Shown here one piece after another: positions 47,290-59,444 of a DNA stretch of 64,000 nt; within the stretch, counting starts at the first letter, position 1; the number at the start of each line of letters is the position of its first letter. The notes under the pieces were generated by a model. The model was not told the origin of the DNA, made no database searches, and saw only the letters and a list, made by a program, of their open reading frames with translations. This DNA comes from Sindora glabra (Eukaryota > Streptophyta > Magnoliopsida > Fabales > Fabaceae): contig CM035233.1 in assembly GCA_020226215.1 (NCBI GenBank), forward strand, positions 28,213,150-28,277,149, written 5' to 3'. A program made the translations under genes and the position numbers.

Positions 47290-50200
47290 TAATATCCCAA
47301 GTTTGAATTTGGATTTTATAAATTTCAATACTTATGAATAAATGTTTGTTTATTCGGTAATAATTGATTTTAAACTAAAAATAATACTTGAATTATATTT
47401 ATGCTTATATGGGTATTTTTTAGAAAACTTTCTACAAATTGGAAATAATTTGATACTAGTTTAAATGATTTTATAAGGAAACTTTCATGACTTGAAAATA
47501 ATTTTAATAAAAATGGATAGAATAATTTATGGAGTGATTTGTGTATATTTGTTCTTTTATTTTGATAGTTGTGGAAAGTTTAAAATATTTATTTTTAAAA
47601 CTTTAAATTTATTAGATTATTAAAAATTTATGAATGTTTAAATAAAATTAGTTATATGTGAATGAATTTTTAATTTATAAATCAACGGGTAGAATTGTTT
47701 AAAAATGGATGGTTGAGATTAGTTGTAGAGTAAATTGAAAGCCTAAGATTTCATTAAGAAATGAGTTATAATGAGGTGAGGAACACCATAACAAAAACCA
47801 CACCTCCCCCTTTTTATTTCACAAAATCGGTGCACACTCTCTCCTATCTTCGTTTTTATTTTGCTGGCTGCTGTCCAAAAAGTTCTCCCCTCTCTCTTTT
47901 TGTCTTATTTTGCTGTTGTCTCCCTCTTTCCAAGTGGTACCCCGTCAGCCCCGTTTTATTACTTTGTTGGGCTTTCTTCTCTCTCTATTACACAAACCCC
48001 CCCACGTGCAGCTTAGCATTTTTTCTTCAAAATTCTGGACCTCTCTCACCTCTCTCTTGCGAGTTTTGTTTCTCGGTTCTCTCCCGTTTCACCGCCCCCC
48101 CTTTATCTTCTCTCCTCACCCAGCATTCTCCCTCTCGCCTTCTCCTTCCTCCGGCAGCTCACTATCTCTTCTCTCTCTCGCCCTCCGTTCCCAGCGTCCT
48201 CAAGCACTGCTACGGCTCATGTAAATCTGTTGGTGTCAGCTCCTTCATCCTGCTGCGATTGGAAACCGCGAAACAGAATGGTAAGTTTGCGAGCTCATCC
48301 ACCTCCCATGTAGTAGCTTTCGGTTGGCCTTGGCTTGTTTTGCTACTGTCACCGTATAACTCTGCTGCTGGCCAAGTATGATACGTGTGAAGGTGGCACA
48401 GCCACACGATAGCAGAGAAGGCTCCATGACGCTGGGCAGAGTCGTGAGGAAGAAATGGGAAAAAGAGAATTGAAACCCGAAGAGAGAGAGAGAGAGAGGG
48501 TTCCTGGAAAAATAAATAAATAAATAAAAGGAGAAATAAAAACCAGCGGGCGAGAAAGGAGAGGGAACAAGATCATGAGTGTGACAGAGAAAAGAAATTG
48601 GCTAGATAACTTTAGAGAAAGGTGGCGGTCACAGACAAAGTAGCATAAAAAAAATCTAGCAGAAACGCGAGTGAACAGGGGGTTCAGCTGTTGGGTTTTC
48701 CGGCTATCCTTGTACTTTCCGGCACATGGGAGCTCCAGCCAAATATTTCATGGGTTGGTGAGCACGTTTACATCACGAAGTTTTAACATTTATGGTGATC
48801 TAAGATGAGTTAAGAAAGCCCGTTTGAGTACTTTGTAATATATGATAATATTTATGAGGAGATATGATTTTCATGCTATAAACAGCTAGAGTGTTATGAT
48901 TAAAATATTATTGGAATGATATACTTTCATATTTTTGGTAGGATTCTCACTTAATTCAAGAAAAAATTTACTTGATGTCTATATCATAAATTTTAGTAAT
49001 ACTTTTAAAAAAAATAATATTTTCATACTATAAAATAATAAAGTAGTATGATTTGAGACGTTAGAATATTAAGTTATTGTATCTAGAGTACATTTTTATG
49101 ATAAAAATTTATATCTTGATAATCGAGGTTGATTCAAATATAAAATATGGTGTTTAATTACATGAACTTATGTCTATTTCATGAGTTAATCTAAAAAATG
49201 TAAGGAAAGCTAGAATTTAAAATGAATAGGGGGTTGATACTAGAAAATATAAGAAGCAAGTATTAAGGAATGCCAATATATTATAATTTGGATAAGTATT
49301 TAAAATATGTAAAATGAAAATAAGTAATATTTGTATATTTATAATTTATCTTTGTAAATGGTGATAATAGGAGGTAAATGTAAAAAGATGAATGTAGATG
49401 TTTCAGAACCTTTCAAGAGTGTTTCAACATTACCAAATGAGTATATATTTCACTACTATTTTTATTTTAATAAAAAGATAATTTAGGTATGATGAATTGT
49501 ACTATTCCTATTGATAATATATATTTACATTCATGTCTATATTTATATATATAACCTTAGTTTTTAAATAGTTAGCTGTTAAATGATTACTAGATGATCA
49601 GAGTGCACAACGAAAGAATGATTATATCATTAGTAACTATTGACTGATTGATTATGATAGAATTACAATAGAGCATATTGTGATTGTGTCATATTCTTTG
49701 ATTATCCATAATTAGTGAATAATAGTTAATATGGGCCTATATTGGATCTAGTGATATGATTAGAATGAAGCTCTAGCGAATTGATTACATGATGAACTAA
49801 GCCTTATGAGGCATTGGAAATTGAATATCTTGATTTGTGATGATGGGATGATGTGATAGCTAGATAAGAAATTCTCGACAATAGATGTGAAATGGATAAA
49901 ATTGATCTGAAATTCAGATGGAAGATTCCTGATAAATCATTATGAAGGACATATAATTTATTTGAAAGCTGGATAGGAAATTCATAACTAAAAATTGAGA
50001 AGAATGTAAGGTGGATTTGAATATTGGGTAGGGAAATTTATGGCTAATAGCTAAAGAGTATATAATTGACTTAGATACCATAGAATAACTATATTTGAAT
50101 ATATGATATAAGATGATTGTTGTGATTCACTTCTACCAATGATGTGATTGAGATGATTTATTTGCATTCGAACTTTGTTGGCTGTATATGAGTGTGATGT

Positions 50201-50873
50201 CTACTCAAAATGAGTAGTATATGATTTAAGTTCTAGCGAAATTTTGAGATTCCTAGGATTGTATTATGAAAAATAGAGTTGAAGTCATGTGCAGGTGAAT
50301 CTTGACTTTAGGATATGGTTTTACATATTTCAGGATTCCAAAAAATGGTTTGCTATTACTTTTTAATATATAAATTGATCACCTATAAGATAATGGAGAA
50401 TATATGCTTATTGAGTTCTTGTAACTCACTCTATTATATTTTTAATATTTTCAGGTAAGGTAAGCATACTTGAACTTGATGCATTTATGGAAATCCAAGA
50501 CCTCCTTGCTAATGAGTTTTGATAGTTAGATTAGGATTAGAAATAGAAATAGAAATAGAGTTCTCATGGATTTAATATTTGATGTGCTAAATTGTTTATA
50601 TGTGTATAAATTTGAAATTGTATTATAGTGTGTACAAATGTGATTCTTTCGTATCTGGATAATACAAGTTTTGAATTATAAGGCGTGAAACCCTCGTGAA
50701 GTGTCCAAAAATAGAAGGATTTTGTTCATTTTTTTTGTAAAAATTTATTATGAAAATTTAAGTTCCCCTGAAATTTGAAAACTTCTATTAGGTAGAAAGT
50801 GTGAGAAATTGTTAAGGCTTATAGAAATCAGTAACGAGATTCACGTCAATTATGATTAGAAAAAGTTATGAGA
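47290..50873 (+). mobile_element. 3.6-kb insertion, probable solo LTR type
   Basis: Copies A and C show the empty site. The insertion starts TGTAATATCCC, ends ...GTTATGAGA, and is flanked by the 5-bp duplication TTAAG (47285-47289 and 50874-50878). A TGTAAT start with a 5-bp duplication is typical of some plant gypsy LTRs. No internal pair of repeats or pol was found, and the terminal CA is absent, so solo LTR is a tentative call. It contains a GC-rich segment at 47760-48780. Confidence 0.65.
47760..48780. other. GC-rich, strand-asymmetric island inside the insertion
   Basis: The composition changes abruptly from AT-rich to GC-rich. The plus strand is CT-rich at ~47790-48260 (TCTCTC, CCCCC runs) and GA-rich at ~48440-48600, including a GA microsatellite at 48482-48498. 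An open frame of 206 codons (47761-48381) is Ser/Leu/Pro-rich and overlaps other open frames on both strands, so it looks compositional. A GTAAGT donor-like site at 48281 suggests a leader/intron border. Promoter plus leader of the LTR is one reading; a captured host fragment is the other. Confidence 0.5.
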
Positions 50874-53057
50874 TTAAGTTTCAATAATATTTGTATATCG
50901 TTTCTAAAAAGTAAATATCATCTACCTTCAAGATCTAGAAGTAACATTATCATCTTATGCCTTTTTTCCTTTTTAGTTTACACATGGATCATTAATATTT
51001 TGGTCGATATTGTAAATTTGATCAAGTCTAATATTTTATGACATTTATGCTTGCTTAATCCATAAATTAATATCTGAAACTTGCATTCCATGTGCTGTCA
51101 GGCTTTTATATGAACCCTTTTAAGTAATTGCATTTAAATGCCCTTTTTTTGGTTATTCATTAATTTGCATAACCCTATTATTTATTTCTCAATTTTAATA
51201 ATTGAGACTAAATGCAAACAAACTTGGAACTTTGATAGATCTCAAATAATATAACTGGATAATAAATATTTATTTGTTATAGATCTTGTTCCTTATCTAT
51301 CAATTACTTATTTTCAATTCCTTATGAGTTTAATCACTCTATAAAGGTTTTAACTTTTTAAGTGTCATTATAGGAATTGAGCACAATTAGAATCATGATA
51401 TTCCAATTATTAGTTTATAGCCTTTTCAACGTATCTTAAAACTCTTTATAATTTATAGGATTATGAACCAAATTCTTGTGATTCAGTGCATGTCCCAAAC
51501 ATATGATTTATGCAAAATTAATTACACTCTTATTACGACAAGGTTCTTCATGTTCTTTGCACAAGTCAACATCTTTTATTATTATTCATTCTTATTTCTA
51601 CTTATTCAAGAATAAATACAAAAATCCCAAAATTTCTAGTATAACTAGATAGACTTGCAAGCATTATTATGTTCTTTCATTTATTCTTCTTCATTTAATC
51701 CTCCTTTTTTAAGAAAATAATTTTTTTAAGAATTATTCTTGAGTTTTTTGTCCTTTCTATCTAAAAGATTTTGGAAAATGCATAATTTTTATGATTAAAC
51801 TTTAATTTATAAAATTGATAGCTCAATTTGTAAATAGAATATAAACAAAGTTTGTACCTTATTTAAAACTCTATGGGCATTTTTTATAATTTACTGAAGT
51901 TTATATCATTTAGAAGATTTACTATTGGGTATAAATCATTTCTCTAGAAAAGAAACAAAAAATATTAAACCATTTATTATTATTCTCACCATTTTTGTTA
52001 ATCCTATTTACCAAGGTCACCTAGGTGTAAGCTTAAGAGATCAACTCCCACTATTTCTTAAGTTCTTTTTATAGAAGTTATTTAATTTTTGAATGAATAA
52101 AAAATTCTTATGAAAGTAGATCTAATTATTCCTCAATCTTACATCCTTCAAGTTTATCAAAATTTAGATCTTAGACTAATTAAATAGCTATACATATTCT
52201 AAGAGTAATTATCAGCTGAGTTAATATCATATTCTAAACTTCTATGATTTTTGTACATTACTTTTGGGCCCTATACAAATGTATGGCCCATTTATACTTA
52301 TACACTTAACATCTTCCATTCTAAATAAGATATCCATAAAGTGATGATCAAAATCTATTGGGTCCAAAGATCTACTTTTGATTTTACTTTATATTTTATT
52401 TTAGTTGATGTAATCATGCCTCTAAGGCATTGAACTTTAAATAACTATCTTTTATGCAATATAAATATCAACAAAAAATAAACCAATAGCAATCTATAGT
52501 TTTTCAAATTATCAAACTAGAACAAGTATTAATATATTTCATAAACAAAACAAGTTTAGGAAAAACAACTTTATCTTATACAACTGAAATAAAAACTAAA
52601 CATCAAGGTAGTTACACTTGAAAAATAATGTCTTAATGCTATCATTTTATAACTTTGTCACAATGAAGATTTATCCATCACTCTTGCATCCAAGTATCTT
52701 TGCTTATTTTAGCAAAGGACAACTTTCCTTTTTGTGATCTTGTTTTTCACAAAACCAGTAATATATTGCATTTTTGCTTAATCTTGTTGCCATTGCATTT
52801 TTTCTTAATCTTGTTGCCATTGTATTTTTGCTTCTTTCCTTTAACGTCGATCTTGGTCAAAGGAATAGCAATCATGGTAACTAGTGTAGAAGTCTTAATC
52901 TTTTCAACCTGATTTATGGGTTTTAGAAGAGGACACTTATCATTATTTGCATAATAGTTTTTTTTACCTCATTGTATGTATCAAGCAATGATGCAAGTAT
53001 CAAAGGAATTTGCAATTCCTATGTCATAGTTGCTCCATTAACTTCCACCCAACACAT

Positions 53058-53460
53058 AGTATCAACCATGCTCCAAGCATGGTTATAAATTCTCATATTA
53101 GGTGTTATCTTTAAACTAACAATGCATACAAGTACACTATTCTTTTCGTCATCACTTTTAGAAAGAAGAATTCATTGAGAAACTTAAGGATCTCACTAAT
53201 ATTGTTGCTCGGAACAATGTACTTTATGATTGTGGAGATAGAACTCAATACAAGGAGCATAACCATGGCATTGACATGAATCCATTTGCCATATGGTCCG
53301 TATTGTTCTTCTTGAGGATTTCTTAGCTTAGGTAGATAGCTTTTATACATATTTGTATCCTTTTAGAGTGAGAATATGGAGGATAATTTTCTTTTAATTC
53401 ATATAGGCATCCAACTCATTAATAATGAGCTTATTATCTTTTAGATAATTAAGGATTTAA
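53058..53460 (-). pseudogene. UBN2-type gag remnant in internal B
   Basis: The open piece 53111-53350 is homologous to the gag of internal A. It shows LPKLRNPQEEQYGPYGKWI, then AMVMLLVLSSISTIIKYIV and NNISEILKFLNEFF. The WKKK motif region upstream is degraded. Confidence 0.7.
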
Positions 53461-53916
53461 TTTAGATCATTCATTTTTAATTCTGAAATAAACATACATA
53501 AAAAATTAAATAATAAATAGATTTGCCATAAAATTAAACATGTAAGTAATGATGCAAATAAAACCATGCATCATTTCATTTCCAATGTTAATATAGCACC
53601 TTGTCAAACAAGTTATCCTTGAGAAAGTCATGTTCTTACTATCTAGACCTAATTATGTTAGATTATTTCTCTTAAAACAAGTTCAACATGTCCTAAAATT
53701 AACTATCATTATCTTTTTGGACAATAAAATTAATTAACAAAGCTTTTTGGGAAGGTTAATAATGCATTCTTAGTTGAGTGTAATAATCATTGTTTCAATA
53801 TAGTACTTCCACAAAAATAATCACCTTAGGGCATGCATATTTTAATATAAGTATTTCTATTTTATCTAAAGGAGGTCTAATCCATAATATACCATTATAT
53901 ACTTATCCTTTAAGAG

Positions 53917-53919
<3 letters not shown>

Positions 53920-53953
<34 letters not shown>
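53920..53953. repeat. (TA)n microsatellite
   Basis: About 17 TA units within internal B. Internal A has no equivalent expansion. Confidence 0.95.
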
Positions 53954-53959
<6 letters not shown>

Positions 53960-54810
53960 TATAATAGACCAATAATGGAGCCTGTGGTTATATTATCCTA
54001 AATGTACCCTCTCCCACTTAATATTTTAAAATCTTAATTTTTATCACATGTAATATTTTTTAAAATAATAATATTTAAATATTATGACATATATATCTTG
54101 ATGCATAAAGTGGCATAACTTAAATCTATATGGCATGTTTAAGAATTAGCAATATAATTAGTCACATAAATAAATAGTTCCAATTCATGGTTTCCTAAAG
54201 AAATAAAAGATAAAAAATTCAACAAAATAATTATCTTTATCTTTTCTCTAAATTACTTGCTTGGATTCATTTCAAAATTGGGTTTAGGTGTAACTCTCTT
54301 ACTTATCAACGCCTTATTCCTCATTTAATAGATAATTATTACATATTAATTTGCCATCTGCTCTAAACCAATTCAGAATATCTCAAATTTCTGTATTTCA
54401 TACAACATGAGCAGGAGTCATATAATTATACAAAAAGAGTTCAACTTATAATTCGTACATCCATCATATACAATATCACTAACTATGTAACCATTTTTTT
54501 TTCTTTTACATTTACAACTTCAAAACATCATTGAACTTTATCATGAGAGCCTTTGGAAGCATCACCTGGAATGGTTAGTAACAATATAGAAAAACATAAG
54601 AAACAAAGTTTCTCAGTAGCTAGCTATTGCCATAAAAATACATTAAGCCATTCCAGATCCTTAAGCAAATAAAACATACATTTCGAAATCAATTAATCAT
54701 TTATCATCATATTCAATACCATACCATTGTAAGAAATATGCACTGCACACAACAATCATCAAGCTCATTCAAGGACTTATATCAATATCTAGATGGCCAT
54801 CACAGATAAT

Positions 54811-54996
54811 CGTACCTAGGCCTCATACAGCAATTCACTGTCTTCCCGGGGTTCTCGAGCCAAAGGCCTAACACAGTATCACACTGTTTTCTCGAGGTTT
54901 CTGGCCATAGGTACCGCACACAACAATTGCACTATTATCCCCGAGGATCTCGAGCCATAGGCCAAACATAGTATTCTACTGTCTTCCCTGGTTGTG
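54811..54996. repeat. Minisatellite, ~46-bp unit, about four copies
   Basis: Successive units begin near GCCAAAGG / GCCATAGG (54859, 54903, 54953) and end with a CACTGT/TACTGT block, a CCCGGGG- or CCCGAGG-like block, and CTCGA(G). The copies are imperfect. It lies in the solo-LTR-like insertion. Confidence 0.7.
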
Positions 54997-55396
54997 CCAC
55001 AACAATTGCATACACATTCCATACAATGGTATAAAATACAGAAAATCATGTAAATAGAAAACAGCTTAAGGATAAAGCTAGCTACCTTTTACAAGCTTCC
55101 AAGGTGATGTTTCCTTTGCCCTCACTAAAACTCCTTTATAACTGCCCTTGCCTTTCCAATTGTCACTCCTTAGTCTACATAAATACATATCATAGTTCTT
55201 ATTAGAACATCATCATTTTCCTTAAATCTCACATATGCTTTACTTCCTCCACATTGATAGATGCACACATGCATACTTAGATGCTCTATACTTTGTTTTC
55301 AAACTTTGAAATGACATATATGAGCATTAGAAAAGGGTCCAAAGGCAAAACCATGCAAATCCTGAAGAATCAAAGCCAAAATGCTCCCTTGACAAA

Positions 55397-55636
55397 GAAC
55401 ACGGGGGTCCTATACCCCGTGTTCAGGGCCGTGTTTCTTACTGGATGGCTTCGAGGCTTCACTGGTTTATTCAGAGAAGAACACGGGGGTGAACACGGGC
55501 CGTGTTCTACCCTGTGTACCTTACTGTCCTTCAGTTCTGAAGTAAACACGGGGAGTGTTGCACCCCGTGTAGCACACTGATCAGCCTTCGACGAAGTACA
55601 CGGGGTACAACACGGGCCGTGTTCTACCCCGTGTAC
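55397..55636. repeat. CACGGGG/CCCCGTG palindrome cluster
   Basis: Four imperfect units of ~50-80 bp each contain paired inverted blocks: ACACGGGG, ACCCCGTGT and ACACGGGCCGTGTTC. Between the pairs the sequence is not conserved. A frame crossing the cluster (55281-55580) is not considered coding. Confidence 0.75.
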
Positions 55637-57311
55637 ATTACTGATCCTTCAAAAATACATTAAATAGCTAAAACTCCTTCATTCCTTCTTTTCCATATTC
55701 ATGGTTTTAGCTTCTCAAAAGGGAAAATGCACACAAACACTTTCACAATTCAAAGTTTCATCTTCCATAGGCTTTATAATTCATAAAAATTATTCTAACT
55801 TCATCAATTTAGCCAAGTTGCAAACATATCATGCCAATTCTATACATGCACCATTATGCCTCTAAAACCCAAGTATGTACATCATGGTTTCTTGTTGTTT
55901 TTACACCAAACCAAAGCTATAGCTTAACATAACAACATCCAAAACACCATTAAATATATTCAGATCATCCTAAACTCCATGTTCAATCACCCTTGACCAC
56001 ACCAACCTCAAGATTTCAAGAAACTACAAAGAGTACATTAAAGAGCTCTTAGAGGAGAATATTTTTATCTCTTGGTGCAACTTGAAAATTCTCACTTGGA
56101 GCTCCCCAAACTTAATCAAACTTGAGCTTTTCTTCAATCTAAGCACACCAATGGATAGAGCTTGATGAGAAGAGCAACTTTCCCTTCTACACCTTAGCTT
56201 AAATCTTGATATTTTTGGGTGAAAAAGCTAAGAGAAACTTTCTCTCTCTTCCTTCTCTCTCTCACACGTCCAAGCTTGCTCTCATGGGGATTTCTGCAGC
56301 TTTTGGAGAAATGGAGAAGAAGGTAGAGTTTTCATGAAGCTTCTAGGGGCATTTTGGTCCTTTTTAAAATTTTCAAGGGTATTTTAGCCCTTTTTCACCA
56401 ATTAGTAAGGCTATTCTTGCCATTATTTTGCTAATAATGACACTTGTCATATGTCTATTGGCCACACTGAATAAAATCACATATTGCACCCTAAAAATCT
56501 TAGTTATTCATATTAGTTCCTAAATTCTTGGTTATTTCACTTTAACCACACCCGATTTTGCACTTTTGCAATTTAGTCCATAGGGTTTCTATCTGTTTAA
56601 AATTCCTTACACTGTCAGCCTTAAACAACTTTCCTTTTTAGGGTTTTCTAACCTCTTCTAATCATTTATACTGCTTATGGAAATCAATTCTTTTCCTACT
56701 ATCCCCTTTTCCTTCAAGATTTCGTTTACCTTTACACTTAATCCTTTCATCTTAAGATTCACCCACCAAGCCAATTCAAACGTGCTCTTTGCTTCTACGA
56801 CCTTAGAATTTAGAGATTCAAATAATAGAATTGAAAATTCGAGACATTACAGTAGGCCTCTTTGGATTCTTGGGTTTAATCCTAATCCAATAAAAAAAAG
56901 TATGTGAAAACAAAACTTTTTTAATATATATTTCTCCTTGCCACCTTTCTACACATTCTATTTCTTGTAGCCACCAAAAATAAGAATCACATAAATAATT
57001 CCTATGTCAAAAGGCTTACAAAAATCTGAAAAAAAAGTGCAAAAATAAATCAAAAGGGAAACATAGCAATGTGGCTAGCTTTTTGTTACAAACCCAAATG
57101 AAAAATACAAGCAAATTTCTGCCATGAAATGGAATAAAGTATTATTTAAAAATTATAAATCACCATAATATTAAACATTCACTATAGGGATAAATTATAC
57201 TATGATATCAAAAGATGAAATCTTAGTGCACTCATCTAACACATATATAATACATAAAATCATAGAAAGAATATGGATAATAAAATATTCATATATATAG
57301 ATCATAAGCTT

Positions 57312-57323
57312 GCTCTGATACCA
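57312..57323 (-). other. Primer-binding site next to LTR 3
   Basis: Read on the minus strand this is TGGTATCAGAGC, a perfect initiator-Met tRNA complement two bases from LTR 3. It fixes the minus-strand orientation of copy B. Confidence 0.9.
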
Positions 57324-57325
57324 AT

Positions 57326-59444
57326 TGTTAGTTATTGTTTAGAAAAACAATTCTAAAAACTGATTTAGTTAGAGAATGAGTTTTAAAAATTTTATTCATT
57401 TATAATCTCTAATCAATTTTTCTAAAAATATAGTACAACAAAAATAAATAGGATTGAGCATTTATGATTTCATATATATATAATGTTAAGAAGATTACAT
57501 GGTGTTGTTGAAGAAGATGCCAATACAAGATTTTTAGATTGTCATCCATAAGACCTTGCAGACTATGTCTCAAGAATTAATGCACAAGGTGAGGGCCTTT
57601 GAGTCCTATATCGAAAGAATAAAAGATTGTCAAAATTGATAAATTCAAATTTAATCACCAAGAACAATTTAAAAAATAAAATTTTCACTTAACTTTTTGA
57701 ATTTCTCTCTAAAATTTGGCAAAGTTTTGATAAGTTTGAAACTCTTCTTGGAAAATTGAAACTTTGGAGTTTCAATAAGTTTCAGACTCTTTCCATAATC
57801 CTATGAAAACTGAAACCTTAAAGTTTTGATAAATGTGCAACTTTTTCCAAGTTCCCTATCTCTTAAAAACTAGAATCTTAAAATCTTATTTATAAAGGAG
57901 GATTAGGACAATAAACTATATCCATGGATATCCTAAAACATCTTTACTCATAATATCACATTAAAGCTCATAATAATATCTCATTAAAGCTAATAATGTT
58001 ACATTAAGCGCATTAAGGCTTATAATGCTTCATAAATATTCATGGTCATTCAGGCTCATAATGCATCACAGAGATTTATGATGGCTTGTTAAGACTAATA
58101 ATATTTATTAAGGCTCATAAAACATCATTAAGGTTCCCAATTTTCAAATTTCAAATATTCTTAATTGCATATTTTCTATTCAAAAATATATCTCCAATTA
58201 ATATTTGAAATATATCTTGTACACTTAAAACTCATTTATTAGATATTTCTAATTTGAAATATATCTCTAATAAATATTTAAAAATCAAATATCGTCACTA
58301 TAATATTTTTTATATGATTTTATTTAAATAAATAAATAATTCAAATCATATCCTTGACTTTTATATAATTATTCGAGGGAACATTTTAGACATTGGCATT
58401 TTTAAAAACTAACTCTCACTATCTAACTATACTAAATCACATACATGGACCAAATGACTAAGTCTTGCATATGTTTCCATATGTCAATCCAATAATCTTT
58501 TCTTAATCAATTCGTTCTAATAGCAGTATGCAAGGGGCCTTTAGCTAGCCTAGGGATCTTATGCATACATATATAATTGCCTCCTAAATAATTAAATATC
58601 TCAATTATTTAGTTTCAATGATTCTTCCATTATAAAACTAAAACCACAATCCAATTATACATATCTTTGTTCAGATAAAAAATCTAAATAAATTGGTAGT
58701 TTTCTTAAATTGTATTCCTATACCACATTAATTTCTAGCTTATACCTTTTTGTATAATATTCAATTAAATTAATAAAATCAATTTAATTTATAGTACTTA
58801 TTGGTTCACTAATTATCATCAATCAATTTTCTTCTAATTTAATTGGAACCAACATGCTTAGGCTTAAGATTAATGATTAAGTACTGAAATCCATTAAAAC
58901 TATTGTATCATCAAATCCTAAATTCGTCATGTAGCAATTATATTTTCAATAAATATATCAACACCAAATTACAAAGTATATTGACCCATAATTGAGTCTC
59001 ACTCATTTACAACTTAAAAGTGATTATTTCTATAAGAATATAATTATATATAACTCAAGATTTAAAATGAAGCAAATTAATACATGTGAAATTCCATTTA
59101 TCTTAATAATAGTCATATAGATTTTATTTATGATCCTATACGACATGCAAGTATATTTATAAATTTTATATAACCAAAATAAGTCATATATTCTAAAATT
59201 TACATTAGCATTAATAAAGTACCTAACTTTATTGATACATTATGAATAACAATTTTTTAATTGTAATAAACTTGTACTTATATCTTCTACGAATCCAAGT
59301 TATGATCACATGAGTATATATTATACAATTAATTGGATATTCATTCAATTTTTATACAAAATAAGTATTTTGAAAAATACTTATTTCTATTAAAATTGAA
59401 ATAACTCACAAAAGCCAACTGCTTTTATGAACTCATTCTTAATA
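57326..59444 (-). repeat. LTR 3 of the array (shared)
   Basis: 2119 bp, starting TGTTAGTTATTGTTTAG on the plus strand and ending ATTCTTAATA. It is right LTR for B and left LTR for C. The adjoining plus-strand ATCTCCCACTAACTC (59445-59459) is the polypurine tract of copy C. Confidence 0.85.

Larger units (their letters stand above)
54289..56851 (-). mobile_element. 2.6-kb insertion, probable solo LTR
   Basis: Internal A shows the empty site near 44420. The plus strand starts TGTAACTC and ends GAGACATTACA, giving TGTAA...TTACA termini. The flanks are TTAGG (54284-54288) and GTAGG (56852-56856), a 5-bp duplication with one mismatch. Minus orientation is inferred from the TGTAATGTCTCG start. It carries a minisatellite and a cluster of CACGGGG palindromes. 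No reverse transcriptase or gag was recognised. Confidence 0.7.
46927..57325 (-). mobile_element. Internal region B of the array, with two insertions
   Basis: It begins at a position equivalent to ~40753 of internal A, so the first ~440 bp are missing. Element sequence runs 46927-47289, 50874-54288 and 56852-57325. Insertions at 47290-50873 and 54289-56851 interrupt it. The homologous order with A is otherwise preserved, including gag-like and 5' leader regions. Confidence 0.75.

Noticed and set aside
47761..48381. 206-codon open frame on the plus strand
   Set aside because: It is Ser/Leu/Pro/Cys-rich from CT-rich DNA, overlaps other open frames on both strands and shows no domain. It is treated as compositional.
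55281..55580. 99-codon open frame across the CACGGGG cluster
   Set aside because: It arises from the palindromic repeats inside an LTR-like insertion and has no recognisable domain.
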